NCBI RefSeq assembly: GCF_019737615.1
Contig: NZ_JAHKKS010000006.1
Span: 124,001-188,000 of the forward strand
Length of the DNA stretch: 64,000 nt
From: Sphingobium xanthum
GTDB lineage: Bacteria; Pseudomonadota; Alphaproteobacteria; Sphingomonadales; Sphingomonadaceae
Direction of reading: 5' to 3'
Shown here: one piece after another, positions 55,487 through 64,000 of the stretch
How the letters are laid out: each line of letters opens with the position of its first letter
Numbering within the stretch: the first letter of the stretch is position 1
Position numbers and translations under genes: made by a program
The notes under the pieces: generated by a model
What the model was told of the DNA's origin: nothing
Databases searched by the model: none
Seen by the model: the letters and a program-made list of their open reading frames with translations, nothing else

Positions 55487-55996
55487 TCAGGCGTCGTTCG
55501 AGTTGCCGCGCATCATCCGCATGAGCACGAAGCCCACGACGGCAGCCGCGCCGATCGCGACCGCCGGGCTTTTGCGCACGAAGTTGCGCGCTTCTTCCGC
55601 GAGCTGATCGACATCCTTGTCGTCCAGCGATTTGGCTGCACCGGCAACGGTTTCCGCCGCCTTGCGGGCATAGTCGCCATATTGCGGGCCGAGCTTGGAA
55701 TCGACCGTCTCGGCCGTGTCGGAGATCAGTTTGGAAAGGCCGGCAAGGGCTTCGCCGGTCGTGTTTTTGGCGCTGGTCGCAGCGTCGCGCGCGGTAGCCT
55801 TGGCCTGCTCGGCGAAGTCGCCGGCCTGCTCGCGCCAGTTGGCGCCGGCGCTGCTCTCCGTGCCGTTGCTGTGCGCGGCTTTGGCTTCCTTCAGCGCTGC
55901 GGCCTTGGTTGCGGAGGGCTTCCTGGCGGCGGGTTTCTTCGTTGCCGCGGATGTTGCGGGTTTGCGCTTGGGCGATGTGCTGCTCGTCTCGGCCAT
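55487..55996 (-). CDS. DUF883-like stress protein with Lys/Ala-rich N-terminus
   Basis: Start ATG 55996 (169 residues) follows GAAAGGAA. The first 45 residues are Lys/Ala/Pro-rich repeats (histone H1-like), followed by a long amphipathic Ala-rich helix (45-135), then a hydrophobic anchor AVAIGAAAVVGFVLMRMM and a short tail. It resembles YqjD-type DUF883 proteins, which have a C-terminal membrane anchor. The basic N-terminal tail could touch DNA, RNA or ribosomes. It is the first gene of the leftward set, divergent from eno. Confidence 0.75.
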   Translation of the reverse strand: MAETSSTSPKRKPATSAATKKPAARKPSATKAAALKEAKAAHSNGTESSAGANWREQAGDFAEQAKATARDAATSAKNTTGEALAGLSKLISDTAETVDSKLGPQYGDYARKAAETVAGAAKSLDDKDVDQLAEEARNFVRKSPAVAIGAAAVVGFVLMRMMRGNSNDA

Positions 55997-56144
55997 GATG
56001 GTTCCTTTCTGGCAAAACGTTGCCCCTCGCTTTTCGATATAGCAAGGGTTTGTCCCATTAACAGACCCTCTCGGCCTTCGTTCCCGAGACTGTGTCGCGC
56101 TTGCCGCACCGGCCGGCATTGCCATAGCCCGGAGCGCTCGCTAA

Positions 56145-57461
<1,317 letters not shown>

Positions 57462-57583
57462 CACTGTCGGTTAGCCGGCGTGAGAGCGTTGCAGGTATGA
57501 GATTCTTCCTGCCTGCGACTCGTTTCGTCGCGTTGCGCCATTTTACACTTGCAATGACCGGGGCGGCGTGATTCCAAGGAGGA

Positions 57584-57895
57584 ATGGCGCAACTGGCGAA
57601 ATTGAGGCTGTTATTCGGGTCGGCGATGATGCCGGCGATCGCGATTGTCCTTCTGCTCATCTTCATCGCTTATGCCATCGTCGGCCCCAACGGCATTCTC
57701 GCCTGGGGAGACTATAGCCGTCAGCTCCGGCAGCGGCAGGCCGAACTCAAGATGCTGCAGGCCCAGAAGGCGGCGATCGACAACCGGGTGAAGCTGCTCG
57801 ATCCGCGAAAGGTCGATCCCGACATGGCTGACGAGCTGGTTCGCCGCCAGCTTGGCGTCACGCATCCGGATGAAGTCGTCGTCCCGATGAAGTGA
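57584..57895 (+). CDS. Septum formation initiator, FtsB/DivIC family
   Basis: This 103-residue protein has one membrane segment (about 17-36) and a periplasmic coiled coil (LRQRQAELKMLQAQKAAIDNRVKLL near 46-71), then the family end ELVRRQLGVTHPDEVVV. FtsB links FtsL and FtsQ in the divisome. Its position after eno matches the place of ftsB in many proteobacteria. GGAGGAATGG surrounds the start. Confidence 0.88.
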   Translation: MAQLAKLRLLFGSAMMPAIAIVLLLIFIAYAIVGPNGILAWGDYSRQLRQRQAELKMLQAQKAAIDNRVKLLDPRKVDPDMADELVRRQLGVTHPDEVVVPMK

Positions 57896-58016
57896 GCGGC
57901 ATTTCGCCTTTCTCGTCTCCTAAATCACGGGTCGTTTAACCTATCTGGACATTGCGCTTGTGCGCATGCCGCGCCTATAGCTGCACAAAATTACCACGCG
58001 AGAAGGACCTGAAACA

Positions 58017-59090
58017 TTGGCGAAGCCAGCTTCCAGCCGCTCGAGAAAGCCAGCTGCGGGCACAGCCGCGCCGGCCCCGGCCGATCATAATCGCGAGCGT
58101 CCGGCCGATCCCAAGCCGTACCAGGCCAGCAAGGAAGAACTGCTCGAATTCTACAAGCAGATGCTGCTCATTCGCCGCTTCGAGGAGCGCGCGGGCCAGC
58201 TTTACGGTCTCGGCCTGATCGGCGGTTTCTGCCATCTCTATATCGGTCAGGAAGCCGTCGCGGTCGGCATCCAGTCGGCGCTCACGCCCGGCAAGGACAG
58301 CGTGATCACCGGCTATCGCGATCATGGCCACATGCTTGCTTACGGCATCGATCCCAAGGTCATCATGGCCGAGCTGACCGGCCGCGAGGCCGGCATCTCG
58401 CGCGGCAAAGGCGGCTCGATGCACATGTTCAGTGTCGAGCATAAATTCTACGGCGGCCACGGCATCGTCGGCGCGCAGGTTTCGCTCGGCACCGGCCTCG
58501 CCTTCGGTCACAAATATAGCGAGGACGGCGGCGTCTGCGTGGCCTATTTCGGCGACGGCGCGGCCAATCAGGGTCAGGTCTACGAGAGCTTCAACATGGC
58601 CGCGCTCTGGGGCCTGCCGATCATCTACGTGATCGAGAACAACCAATATGCGATGGGCACGTCGGTTCATCGCTCCTCGTCCGAGGATCGTTTCTATCTG
58701 CGCGGCGAGAGCTTCCGTATTCCCGGCATCCAGGTAGACGGCATGGACGTGCTTGCCTGCCGTGGCGCGACCGAAGAGGCACTTGCCTGGATTCACGCGG
58801 GCAAGGGGCCGATCATCCTGGAGATGAAGACCTATCGCTATCGCGGCCACTCCATGTCCGATCCGGCGAAGTATCGCTCTCGCGACGAAGTGCAGACCAT
58901 GCGCGAGACCTCCGATCCGATCGAAGGTATCAAGAAGGCGCTGGCCGATGCTGGCATCAAGGAAGACGAGCTGAAGAGCATCGACGCCGAGATCCGCAAG
59001 GTCGTGAGCGAGGCTGCGGACTTTGCGGAGACCTCGCCCGAGCCTGTAGCCGGCGAACTCTATACCGACGTTCTGGTGGAGCAGTACTAA
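58017..59090 (+). CDS. pdhA: Pyruvate dehydrogenase E1 component, alpha subunit
   Basis: E1α holds the thiamine diphosphate site of the pyruvate dehydrogenase complex. The 357 residues start at a TTG with AAGGACC upstream. The thiamine-binding [31 protein letters not shown] fits the GDG-X(~26)-NN motif (about 180-207). The phosphorylation-loop-like [14 protein letters not shown] follows. The first 30 residues are Ala/Pro-rich and unstructured. It overlaps pdhB by a TAATG. Confidence 0.96.
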   Translation: MAKPASSRSRKPAAGTAAPAPADHNRERPADPKPYQASKEELLEFYKQMLLIRRFEERAGQLYGLGLIGGFCHLYIGQEAVAVGIQSALTPGKDSVITGYRDHGHMLAYGIDPKVIMAELTGREAGISRGKGGSMHMFSVEHKFYGGHGIVGAQVSLGTGLAFGHKYSEDGGVCVAYFGDGAANQGQVYESFNMAALWGLPIIYVIENNQYAMGTSVHRSSSEDRFYLRGESFRIPGIQVDGMDVLACRGATEEALAWIHAGKGPIILEMKTYRYRGHSMSDPAKYRSRDEVQTMRETSDPIEGIKKALADAGIKEDELKSIDAEIRKVVSEAADFAETSPEPVAGELYTDVLVEQY

Positions 59091-60475
59091 TGGGTCTCGA
59101 GATCAAGATGCCGGCCCTCTCGCCGACGATGGAAGAGGGTACGCTGGCCAAATGGCTGGTGAAGGAAGGCGACGAGGTCAAGGCCGGCGACATCATGGCC
59201 GAGATCGAGACCGACAAGGCGACGATGGAGTTCGAGGCGGTCGACGAAGGTACGATCGAGAAGATCCTGATCGCCGAGGGCACCGACAATGTGAAGGTCG
59301 GCACCGTGATCGCGCTGTTGACCGGCGAAGGCGAAGCGGCGGCTGCGCCGGCGCCCGCGGCCGTGGAAGCGCCCAAGGCCGAGGCCGCCGCGGAAGAGCC
59401 CGCGCCGAAGAAGGCCGAGAGCGGCACCAGCAATCTGGGTGGCGGCAAGGCCGTCGCCGTGACCGATCCGGCGATCCCGGAAGGCACGCAGATGGTCAAG
59501 ACGACCGTCCGCGAGGCCCTGCGCGACGCCATGGCCGAGGAAATGCGCAAGGATCCGCGCGTGTTCTTGATGGGCGAGGAAGTCGCCGAGTATCAGGGCG
59601 CCTACAAGGTGACGCAGGGCCTGCTCGACGAGTTCGGTCCCAAGCGCGTCATCGACACGCCGATCACCGAGCATGGCTTTGCCGGCATCGGCGCGGGCGC
59701 GGCGATGGGTGGCCTGCGTCCGGTCGTCGAGTTCATGACATTCAACTTCGCCATGCAGGCGATCGACCACATCATCAACTCTGCTGCCAAGACCAATTAC
59801 ATGTCCGGCGGCCAGATGCGCTGCCCGATCGTGTTCCGCGGTCCCAATGGCGCCGCCTCGCGCGTCGCCGCGCAGCATAGCCAGAATTATGGCCCGTGGT
59901 ACGCTGCGGTGCCGGGTCTGGTCGTCATCGCGCCCTATGACAGCTCGGACGCCAAGGGCCTGCTCAAGGCCGCGATCCGCAGCGAGGATCCGGTGGTCTT
60001 CCTCGAGAACGAACTCGTCTACGGACGCAGCTTCGACGTGCCGCAGGTCGAGGATCATGTCCTGCCGATCGGCAAGGCGCGCATCGTCCGTCCCGGCAAG
60101 GACGTGACAATCGTCAGCTACTCGATCGGCGTCGGCGTTGCGCTGGACGCGGCCGAGCAGCTCTCCGGCGAAGGCATCGATGCCGAAGTGATCGACCTGC
60201 GCACCCTGCGCCCGCTCGACACAGCGACCGTGCTGCAGAGCCTCGCCAAAACCAACCGTGTCGTCGTGGTCGAGGAAGGCTGGCCGGTCTGCTCGATTTC
60301 CTCGGAGATCATGGCAGTCTGCATGGAGCAGGGCTTCGACGATCTCGATGCGCCGGTGCTGCGCGTCACCAACGAGGATGTGCCGCTGCCTTATGCGGCC
60401 AATCTCGAAAAGGCGGCGATCATCGATTCCGCGCGCGTCGTCGCGGCCGCCAGGAAGGTCTGCTACAAGAGCTGA
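59090..60475 (+). CDS. pdhB: Pyruvate dehydrogenase E1 component, beta subunit, with N-terminal lipoyl domain
   Basis: E1β of 461 residues is longer than the plain ~330-residue form because it carries a biotinyl-lipoyl domain at the N-terminus (1-80), with the lipoyl lysine K43 in ETDKATMEF, then an Ala/Pro-rich linker (80-125) and the E1β body with [33 protein letters not shown] and [12 protein letters not shown]. The fusion is a well-known alphaproteobacterial feature. The next gene of the usual operon (E2, pdhC) is not here; the run ends at a hairpin convergent with the Tad-type genes. Confidence 0.96.
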   Translation: MGLEIKMPALSPTMEEGTLAKWLVKEGDEVKAGDIMAEIETDKATMEFEAVDEGTIEKILIAEGTDNVKVGTVIALLTGEGEAAAAPAPAAVEAPKAEAAAEEPAPKKAESGTSNLGGGKAVAVTDPAIPEGTQMVKTTVREALRDAMAEEMRKDPRVFLMGEEVAEYQGAYKVTQGLLDEFGPKRVIDTPITEHGFAGIGAGAAMGGLRPVVEFMTFNFAMQAIDHIINSAAKTNYMSGGQMRCPIVFRGPNGAASRVAAQHSQNYGPWYAAVPGLVVIAPYDSSDAKGLLKAAIRSEDPVVFLENELVYGRSFDVPQVEDHVLPIGKARIVRPGKDVTIVSYSIGVGVALDAAEQLSGEGIDAEVIDLRTLRPLDTATVLQSLAKTNRVVVVEEGWPVCSISSEIMAVCMEQGFDDLDAPVLRVTNEDVPLPYAANLEKAAIIDSARVVAAARKVCYKS

Positions 60476-60480
60476 GGCGT

Positions 60481-60499
60481 TGATCCCCGCGCGGGATCA
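60481..60499. terminator. Short convergent hairpin between pdhB and the TadE-like genes
   Basis: TGATCCC (60481-60487) and GGGATCA (60493-60499) are complementary around CGCGC. It begins 5 bases after the pdhB stop and includes the stop codon of the leftward TadE-like gene. Without a T-run it is a modest terminator candidate. Confidence 0.4.
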
Positions 60500-61153
60500 G
60501 CAGGTCGAAGGCGTCGCGCCTTCGTTGTTGTAGATGCCCGTGCCGCCATTGCCGGCATAGTCGCGATTGTCGCGCACTGTCATGGCTGCAATGTCCTTGA
60601 TCACCGTCGTCGGGACCAGTCGTGACGAGATAAGCGGCTGGTAGTCATAGGCGACCTCGACGAACATCACGGCGGTGTCGTCCGGCGTGGTGACGGTCTG
60701 TCCGGCCGGACCCATGTTGTTCTTGTTGGTGTCTCCCTGCACGCCGTAGCTTGAGCTGTAGGTCTTGCCGCCATAGCAGCGCTGCCAGCGGATCTTGAAC
60801 TTGCTCGTCGTATTCGGGTTGGCCACAGGCTCGAGGCTGGAGACGATGACACGGCCGCGCGTTGAGAGGTCGAGCGCGCCGGCTTGCAGGTTTGCGCCGA
60901 TGAGGAGATCGTTGATCTGCGTCTCGCTGATTTGCGGCGCGGTGAGCAGGCTGTTCGTGCCGATGCGGGAGGCATTGTCGGCGACGTGGAGCGCGATCTG
61001 GCTGATCCGCAGCTTGGTGATCGCATAGTTGGTGAGTTCCGCGCCTGACAGGAACATCGCGAGGATGATCGGCGAGGTGAGCGCGAACTCGACGGCCGCG
61101 AGGCCGCTCGTGTCGCCCCGCAATCGATGAAGGGATGCAGCGAGCGGTCTCAT
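60497..61153 (-). CDS. TadE/TadG-type pilus assembly protein
   Basis: From ATG 61153 the protein has 218 residues, with a positively charged N-terminus, then AAVEFALTSPIILAMFLSGAELTNYAI (about 22-48), the TadE-type signal/anchor with the conserved Glu, and a pseudopilin-like periplasmic domain. The ATG overlaps the stop of the upstream gene (ATGA). TadE-like proteins take part in Flp/Tad pilus assembly. No other tad genes are visible in the window, but the run continues off the right edge. Confidence 0.82.
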   Translation of the reverse strand: MRPLAASLHRLRGDTSGLAAVEFALTSPIILAMFLSGAELTNYAITKLRISQIALHVADNASRIGTNSLLTAPQISETQINDLLIGANLQAGALDLSTRGRVIVSSLEPVANPNTTSKFKIRWQRCYGGKTYSSSYGVQGDTNKNNMGPAGQTVTTPDDTAVMFVEVAYDYQPLISSRLVPTTVIKDIAAMTVRDNRDYAGNGGTGIYNNEGATPSTC

Positions 61154-61842
61154 GACGGCGCATCCACATCGGGCGTGCCCATGCCGCAATTATCGACCGT
61201 TGGGGTCGCATATTGCTCCTGGTCGCCAAAGGGCTGGTTGGCAAGCACGGTAGAGGCAGTCAGCGTCGTCGTGCCGCGACCGCCGATCAGCTTGTCGAGC
61301 GGGAACATGCGCGGATAGCTGATCGTCACGGTGTAGACCATATTGTCGCGCGCGCCGGCGCGATCCGCAGAGTCGCCTCCGTCGCGATCGAACAGTCCGT
61401 TGTTGTTCGCATCGACATAGGCTTCGCCATTGTTGCACTTGCCGTCGCGATAGGGGCTGCCGGCGGCGGAGTCCGTGAAGGCTTCGGCTTGCGCCGCCGC
61501 AGCCTTGGAGAAAGTCTTGTAGAAGCGGCGGGCGACTGTGACCGTGGCGGTATTGTGCAGAGTGCCGAGCTGCGCCTTGACCCGGTCGTCGATCGTGTCG
61601 CGCGTCGTTGTCGATGTGCCGGCGGCGGTCTCCAGCGTACCGTCACGCGCGGCCTTCTGCAGGGCGCCCTGCAAGACGCCCTGCATGTAGAGGGTGTGGC
61701 CGATGTCGAGTGAGCCGAGCAGCAGCACGATCAGTGCGGGCGAGATGAGTCCGAACTCGAGGATGGTCGTGCCCTGCTGCGCGGTGCGGAGGCGCCGCAG
61801 CCGCTCGGCAAGGGGGCGGGCAATCGTGTGAACCGTCGCCAT
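61150..61842 (-). CDS. TadE-type protein with a Ca-binding-like loop
   Basis: The 230-residue protein begins with a basic region and TTILEFGLISPALIVLLLGSLDIGHTLYMQGVLQ (about 25-58), the TadE-like anchor. Near residues 145-158 the segment DANNNGLFDRDGGD looks like a calcium-binding loop of the EF-hand or dockerin type (D-x-N-x-N-G-x-x-D). The rest is a periplasmic domain. It is coupled to both neighbours (3 bases to the vWA gene, ATGA overlap to the next gene). Confidence 0.8.
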   Translation of the reverse strand: MATVHTIARPLAERLRRLRTAQQGTTILEFGLISPALIVLLLGSLDIGHTLYMQGVLQGALQKAARDGTLETAAGTSTTTRDTIDDRVKAQLGTLHNTATVTVARRFYKTFSKAAAAQAEAFTDSAAGSPYRDGKCNNGEAYVDANNNGLFDRDGGDSADRAGARDNMVYTVTISYPRMFPLDKLIGGRGTTTLTASTVLANQPFGDQEQYATPTVDNCGMGTPDVDAPS

Positions 61843-61845
61843 GGC

Positions 61846-63924
61846 TCAGCTCGTCAGCCTGAGTTCGGCGATTTCGGAAGCGATCTGCTTGAAGTTCGAG
61901 ATCAACGTGGCCGTATCTGCGGCCGAGAAATATTTGCCGCTCGTGGCGCACGCCTGAAGGCGCGCTTCGGTCGTCGCATTGATACCGCCGCCATAGGAAA
62001 TGACCCACAACGTGATGTTCTTGTTCTTGATGGCGGTGCAGAGCGCCGTGAGGTGCGCGTTGATCATCCGCGCCGTGGAACTGTCGGTGCCCGAGCCGCC
62101 GCCTTCGTTGTTGACCGGCGCGTAGGTCGTCTGGCGACGATCCCACCAGCTGATGCCGTAGGCCATATAGTCGTCGTTATACGACATGGTGTCGCCGTCG
62201 GTCATGAAGATGATGTGGCGCTGGATAGCGCCGCCGCCGGACGTCTGGGCATTCTCGCTGGCGAAGATGCCGGTGGGCGAGATGAAGCGCGCGCCCCAGA
62301 TCATGCCGATGTCGTGATATGTGTTGCCGATGGCGGTGAGCGAGTCGACATAAGTGACGAAGCTGTCGGACGTGTACCAGGTCTGCAGCTTCTTCGCCTC
62401 GGTCGTGCAGTAATGGGTGGGCTGGTCGAAGTTGCTCGACGACGTCACATTGGAGGTGGTGTCACTGCCGCCCGAGTAGCGGAAATAGACGGCGCCACCG
62501 AGCTGCGGCCCCCATTGGGTGCCGGCGACATTGGGATCGGGCAGCAGATCGATGTTCATGTCGTTGGCGTCCGACGGGATCGTGCCCCATTCGTCGCTCG
62601 GATCATGATCGGAATTCTTCGTGGCCGATGCCTGGCGTTCCTCGACGCAGCCGGTCCAGGAGACATTGGTATTGGTGCCGCTGCTGCCGATGGGAAGCGC
62701 GACACTGCTGTTCCAGCTGCTGCCGCCGGCCTTGAGGCCACTCACATCGAACGTGACCTGCTTGTAGGTCCAGTTGCTGAAGACCTGCGTGGTGCCGGTC
62801 TGTGCATACGTGGTGGTCGTGTCCGTGCGCAGCCGGCGGCAGCTGCGAGTGTCGCCGCTCGTGTCGGACGCGCCGCTCCATCCCCACTCGCCTGTGCTGC
62901 CGCCCGAGGTAGCGGCGCCGTCATGCGGGAAGGTCGTAGCGACTGTCGCTGTGGGCACCGGGCCGCCGGACGAGGTCGCCGTCGGGCTGAAGCCGCCCCA
63001 ACCATCGAAATTTTCGTTTTTCATATAGCCCAGGCACTGTGTCTGACTGATGCTGATCTGGCTGCCCCAGCCATTGGTATAGACCTCCCAATAGGGGCCG
63101 TTCACTGTCGGGCTATTGGCGGAATAGATCGGTTGGTCAGTGAAGTTCGCTTGGCGCGACTGGTAGGCCCAGCTGTTGGCGAGCGCGTCGTTGGGCAGGA
63201 GCTTGCCGACGTTCACATTGACGGAATAGGGCATGAAGCCGAGCCGGATCTGCGCGGTGCCGCTGTAGGTCGTCGCCGAGGGATCGTTGCCGCAGACCTC
63301 GGCCGTGTTCACCTTGAGGAGTGCTTCATAGAAGCATTTGACCGCGCTCTTGAGGCCCGTGATTTTCGCGCCGACAGCCGGCACGTTGCCGTTGTTCGAG
63401 CACCACGCATCGCCGGCCGCACAATTCATGGAACCGGTGACGTCGAGCACGAACATGACGTCCGTGTTCGGAATTTCCATCTTGGCGGTGCAAGTGACCG
63501 CGAGGTTGCGCGAGCTCATGCCGAAGACGCGCATGATGGTCATCGGCACGGCGACGCTGACGTTGCCGGTCACGGTGCCGTTGCTCTCCGTGTAGTTTCG
63601 GGTCAGCGTGCCGGTGCCATAGGCATTGGTCTTGAAGTTGGTCGCGAAGAGTTCGTTGGCGCGCGCCTGCGCGCTGGTCGTGCCGCCCGTTGTCCAGGCA
63701 CCGGCACCCATGACCTTGCGGCCGGCGAGCGCGCCGGCGTCACAAGCATGTTGCAGGCGCGTCTTCGTCAGGTAGAGACGACTCATGTCGACCCCGCCGC
63801 CGATCAGGCCTGCCAACGGAATCATGGCAGCCGCCGCAAGCGCGATGGTGTTGCCCGCGGCATCGCGGCCCAATCGCGTCAGAAAGGATGCACCCGTGCG
63901 CTCGCGCGTCATGTCTGCCTTCAT
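61846..63924 (-). CDS. TadG-like protein with von Willebrand A domain
   Basis: ATG 63924 (preceded by GGGAAAG) gives 692 residues; a GTG at 63966 is also possible. The N-terminal anchor (AGNTIALAAAAMIPLAGLIGGGVDM, about 24-48) is of TadG type. A vWA domain starts at FVLDVTGSMNC with a MIDAS-like DxTGS motif (about 155-165) and continues after a long insertion with HIIFMTDGD and NKNITLWVISYGGG. A large Gly/Ser/Thr insertion occupies roughly 230-480. Expected role: a surface or pilus-associated adhesin or minor pilin. It starts 76 bases from the window edge. Confidence 0.85.
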   Translation of the reverse strand: MKADMTRERTGASFLTRLGRDAAGNTIALAAAAMIPLAGLIGGGVDMSRLYLTKTRLQHACDAGALAGRKVMGAGAWTTGGTTSAQARANELFATNFKTNAYGTGTLTRNYTESNGTVTGNVSVAVPMTIMRVFGMSSRNLAVTCTAKMEIPNTDVMFVLDVTGSMNCAAGDAWCSNNGNVPAVGAKITGLKSAVKCFYEALLKVNTAEVCGNDPSATTYSGTAQIRLGFMPYSVNVNVGKLLPNDALANSWAYQSRQANFTDQPIYSANSPTVNGPYWEVYTNGWGSQISISQTQCLGYMKNENFDGWGGFSPTATSSGGPVPTATVATTFPHDGAATSGGSTGEWGWSGASDTSGDTRSCRRLRTDTTTTYAQTGTTQVFSNWTYKQVTFDVSGLKAGGSSWNSSVALPIGSSGTNTNVSWTGCVEERQASATKNSDHDPSDEWGTIPSDANDMNIDLLPDPNVAGTQWGPQLGGAVYFRYSGGSDTTSNVTSSSNFDQPTHYCTTEAKKLQTWYTSDSFVTYVDSLTAIGNTYHDIGMIWGARFISPTGIFASENAQTSGGGAIQRHIIFMTDGDTMSYNDDYMAYGISWWDRRQTTYAPVNNEGGGSGTDSSTARMINAHLTALCTAIKNKNITLWVISYGGGINATTEARLQACATSGKYFSAADTATLISNFKQIASEIAELRLTS

Positions 63925-64000
63925 TGCATCGACTTTCCCGGTCCGGCGGATCGATCGCTCCGCCACGAAGCCACATCGGCCAATAGCGCCGGGTGGTGGA

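Overview
The window looks like chromosomal DNA of a sphingomonad-type alphaproteobacterium (order Sphingomonadales). The evidence is high GC with many GTG/TTG starts, three secreted proteins ending in the PEPxxWA-CTERM sorting signal, a carboxyspermidine-type polyamine pathway, an eno–ftsB-like–pdhA–pdhB gene order, a pyruvate dehydrogenase E1 beta fused to a lipoyl domain, and many small families (DUF4170, DUF6152, DOMON-like, SdhE) common in that group. Most of the window is ordinary core genome. There are no rRNA genes, convincing tRNA genes, CRISPR arrays, prophages or insertion sequences.

Layout. 0.4-6.3 kb: N-formylglutamate amidohydrolase, ilvD, a small lipoprotein, nnr and an Fe-S RNA m5U methyltransferase in a tightly packed rightward run, then a MAPEG membrane protein. 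6.4-11.9 kb: polyamine region with ornithine decarboxylase behind a structured leader, then carboxynorspermidine synthase, a Cys-rich lipoprotein and carboxynorspermidine decarboxylase in one leftward operon. 11.9-17.8 kb: a threonine dehydratase-like enzyme, two tiny genes, the betaine-lipid genes btaA-btaB behind a Pho-box-like triple repeat, and recQ. 17.9-28.1 kb: a DUF6152/unknown/SMP-30 secreted trio, a phospholipase D-like enzyme, a dctA-like remnant, a chemoreceptor in more A/T-rich DNA, a HerA-like ATPase divergent from an Rrf2 regulator with a methyltransferase, and a PEP-CTERM protein. 28.2-36.2 kb: mfd, sdhE, recG, two PilZ genes, tyrS. 36.3-42.3 kb: a DOMON-like/NamZ-like/EamA run, two PEP-CTERM proteins, DUF817 and an unknown protein.

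42.5-53.9 kb: yqeY-dnaG-rpoD (a macromolecular-synthesis-type cluster) divergent from carA, a small unknown gene, two tandem RraB-like genes, carB, greA and a rhomboid protease. 54-56 kb: DUF4170 and a four-gene leftward cluster resembling the YqjD/YqjE/YqjK envelope stress genes. 56.2-60.5 kb: eno, an FtsB-like gene, pdhA, pdhB. 60.5-64 kb: a leftward TadE/TadG-type module of three genes.

Best leads for new biology: (1) the ornithine decarboxylase leader, whose outer stem pairs with the gene's own Shine-Dalgarno; (2) a Cys-rich lipoprotein inside the spermidine operon; (3) a Pho-box-like array before btaAB and a second Pho-like site near ornithine decarboxylase; (4) a DUF6152 protein predicted to begin with His-His after signal cleavage, in an uncharacterised secreted trio; (5) duplicated RraB-like genes inside carAB. 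Functions come from motif and family recognition by eye. No database search or folding program was run, and base composition was judged by eye.
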